Assembly: GCA_003003925.1 (NCBI GenBank)
Contig: PVWP01000007.1
Location: forward strand, 62,001-126,000
Source: Aphanothece cf. minutissima CCALA 015
Lineage (GTDB): Bacteria > Cyanobacteriota > Cyanobacteriia > PCC-6307 > Cyanobiaceae
DNA length: 64,000 nucleotides
Reading direction: 5' to 3'
The notes beneath the pieces are model-generated. The model was not told the DNA's origin and did no database searches. It saw only the letters and a program-made list of their open reading frames with translations. Position 1 is the first letter of the stretch; each line of letters starts with the position of its first letter. Below, piece after piece: positions 63,912 to 64,000 of the stretch. A program made the translations under genes and the position numbers.

Positions 63912-64000
63912 GGGCAGGGGGCGAGCTGGGGCCACTGTCCCACGGCCGGACCCGGGCCGCATCCTGCCCTCAGCCGGACGTCTCAAGCCGTCGCCTCGGC

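Overview
The window is very GC-rich, with GC-rich third codon positions. It looks like a picocyanobacterium of the Cyanobium / freshwater Synechococcus type. The cyanobacterial markers are ndhN (NDH-1 subunit N), the clock-input gene ldpA, a Ycf45-type R3H ATPase, DUF1815 and DUF2839 genes next to recA, arogenate/prephenate dehydrogenase, and a merged S10-spc-alpha ribosomal operon that lacks rpsJ, rpmD, rpsN and infA. The genus is an inference from gene content, not from an alignment.

Region 1 (1-17 kb, minus strand): one long ribosomal operon. Read from its 5' end it is rplC-D-W-B, rpsS, rplV, rpsC, rplP, rpmC, rpsQ, rplN-X-E, rpsH, rplF-R, rpsE, rplO, secY, adk, rpmJ, rpsM, rpsK, rpoA, rplQ, truA, rplM, rpsI, rpmE, prfA. 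The 412-bp gap upstream of rplC is shared with divergent ndhN.

Region 2 (17-29 kb, mostly plus strand): ndhN, a CPA1-type antiporter, ldpA, a Ycf45-type ATPase, tRNA-Gln(UUG), a HAD hydrolase, recA with a LexA-like palindrome upstream, DUF1815, DUF2839, a DinG-family protein whose helicase motifs are ruined, tyrA and corA.

Region 3 (29-43 kb): accessory housekeeping genes. These are a small unknown protein overlapping a RimK/DcsG-like ATP-grasp ligase, a methyltransferase, a double-META secreted protein, a Tat-type metallophosphoesterase, an RND efflux pump with its adaptor divergent from a PadR regulator, a beta-lactamase-fold protein without the SxxK motif, and a flavin monooxygenase.

Region 4 (43.2-52.8 kb): an island of toxin-antitoxin and nuclease genes at different stages of decay, surrounding a SelO pseudokinase AMPylator. 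It contains HicAB, VapBC, HepT-MntA, an orphan DUF3427 helicase tail, a secreted-type thermonuclease, an EVE-like/HNH endonuclease, a wrecked HNH-HIT gene, a nucleotidyltransferase with a truncated HepT partner, an antitoxin with a nonsense codon followed by a frameshifted ParE, and an intact DUF6883-DUF4926 pair. That pair is bracketed by imperfect direct repeats and remnants of a second HNH-HIT gene. A HicB-like gene closes the island.

Region 5 (52.8-64 kb): an acyl-AMP ligase / alpha-beta hydrolase / membrane protein operon, a zinc alcohol dehydrogenase, dcd, a fossil Phd-PIN fusion, a small cysteine-rich secreted protein, a GH57 glycosidase, a GAF protein divergent from a hybrid histidine kinase, and a small membrane protein. 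I saw no CRISPR array, insertion sequence, rRNA gene or prophage.
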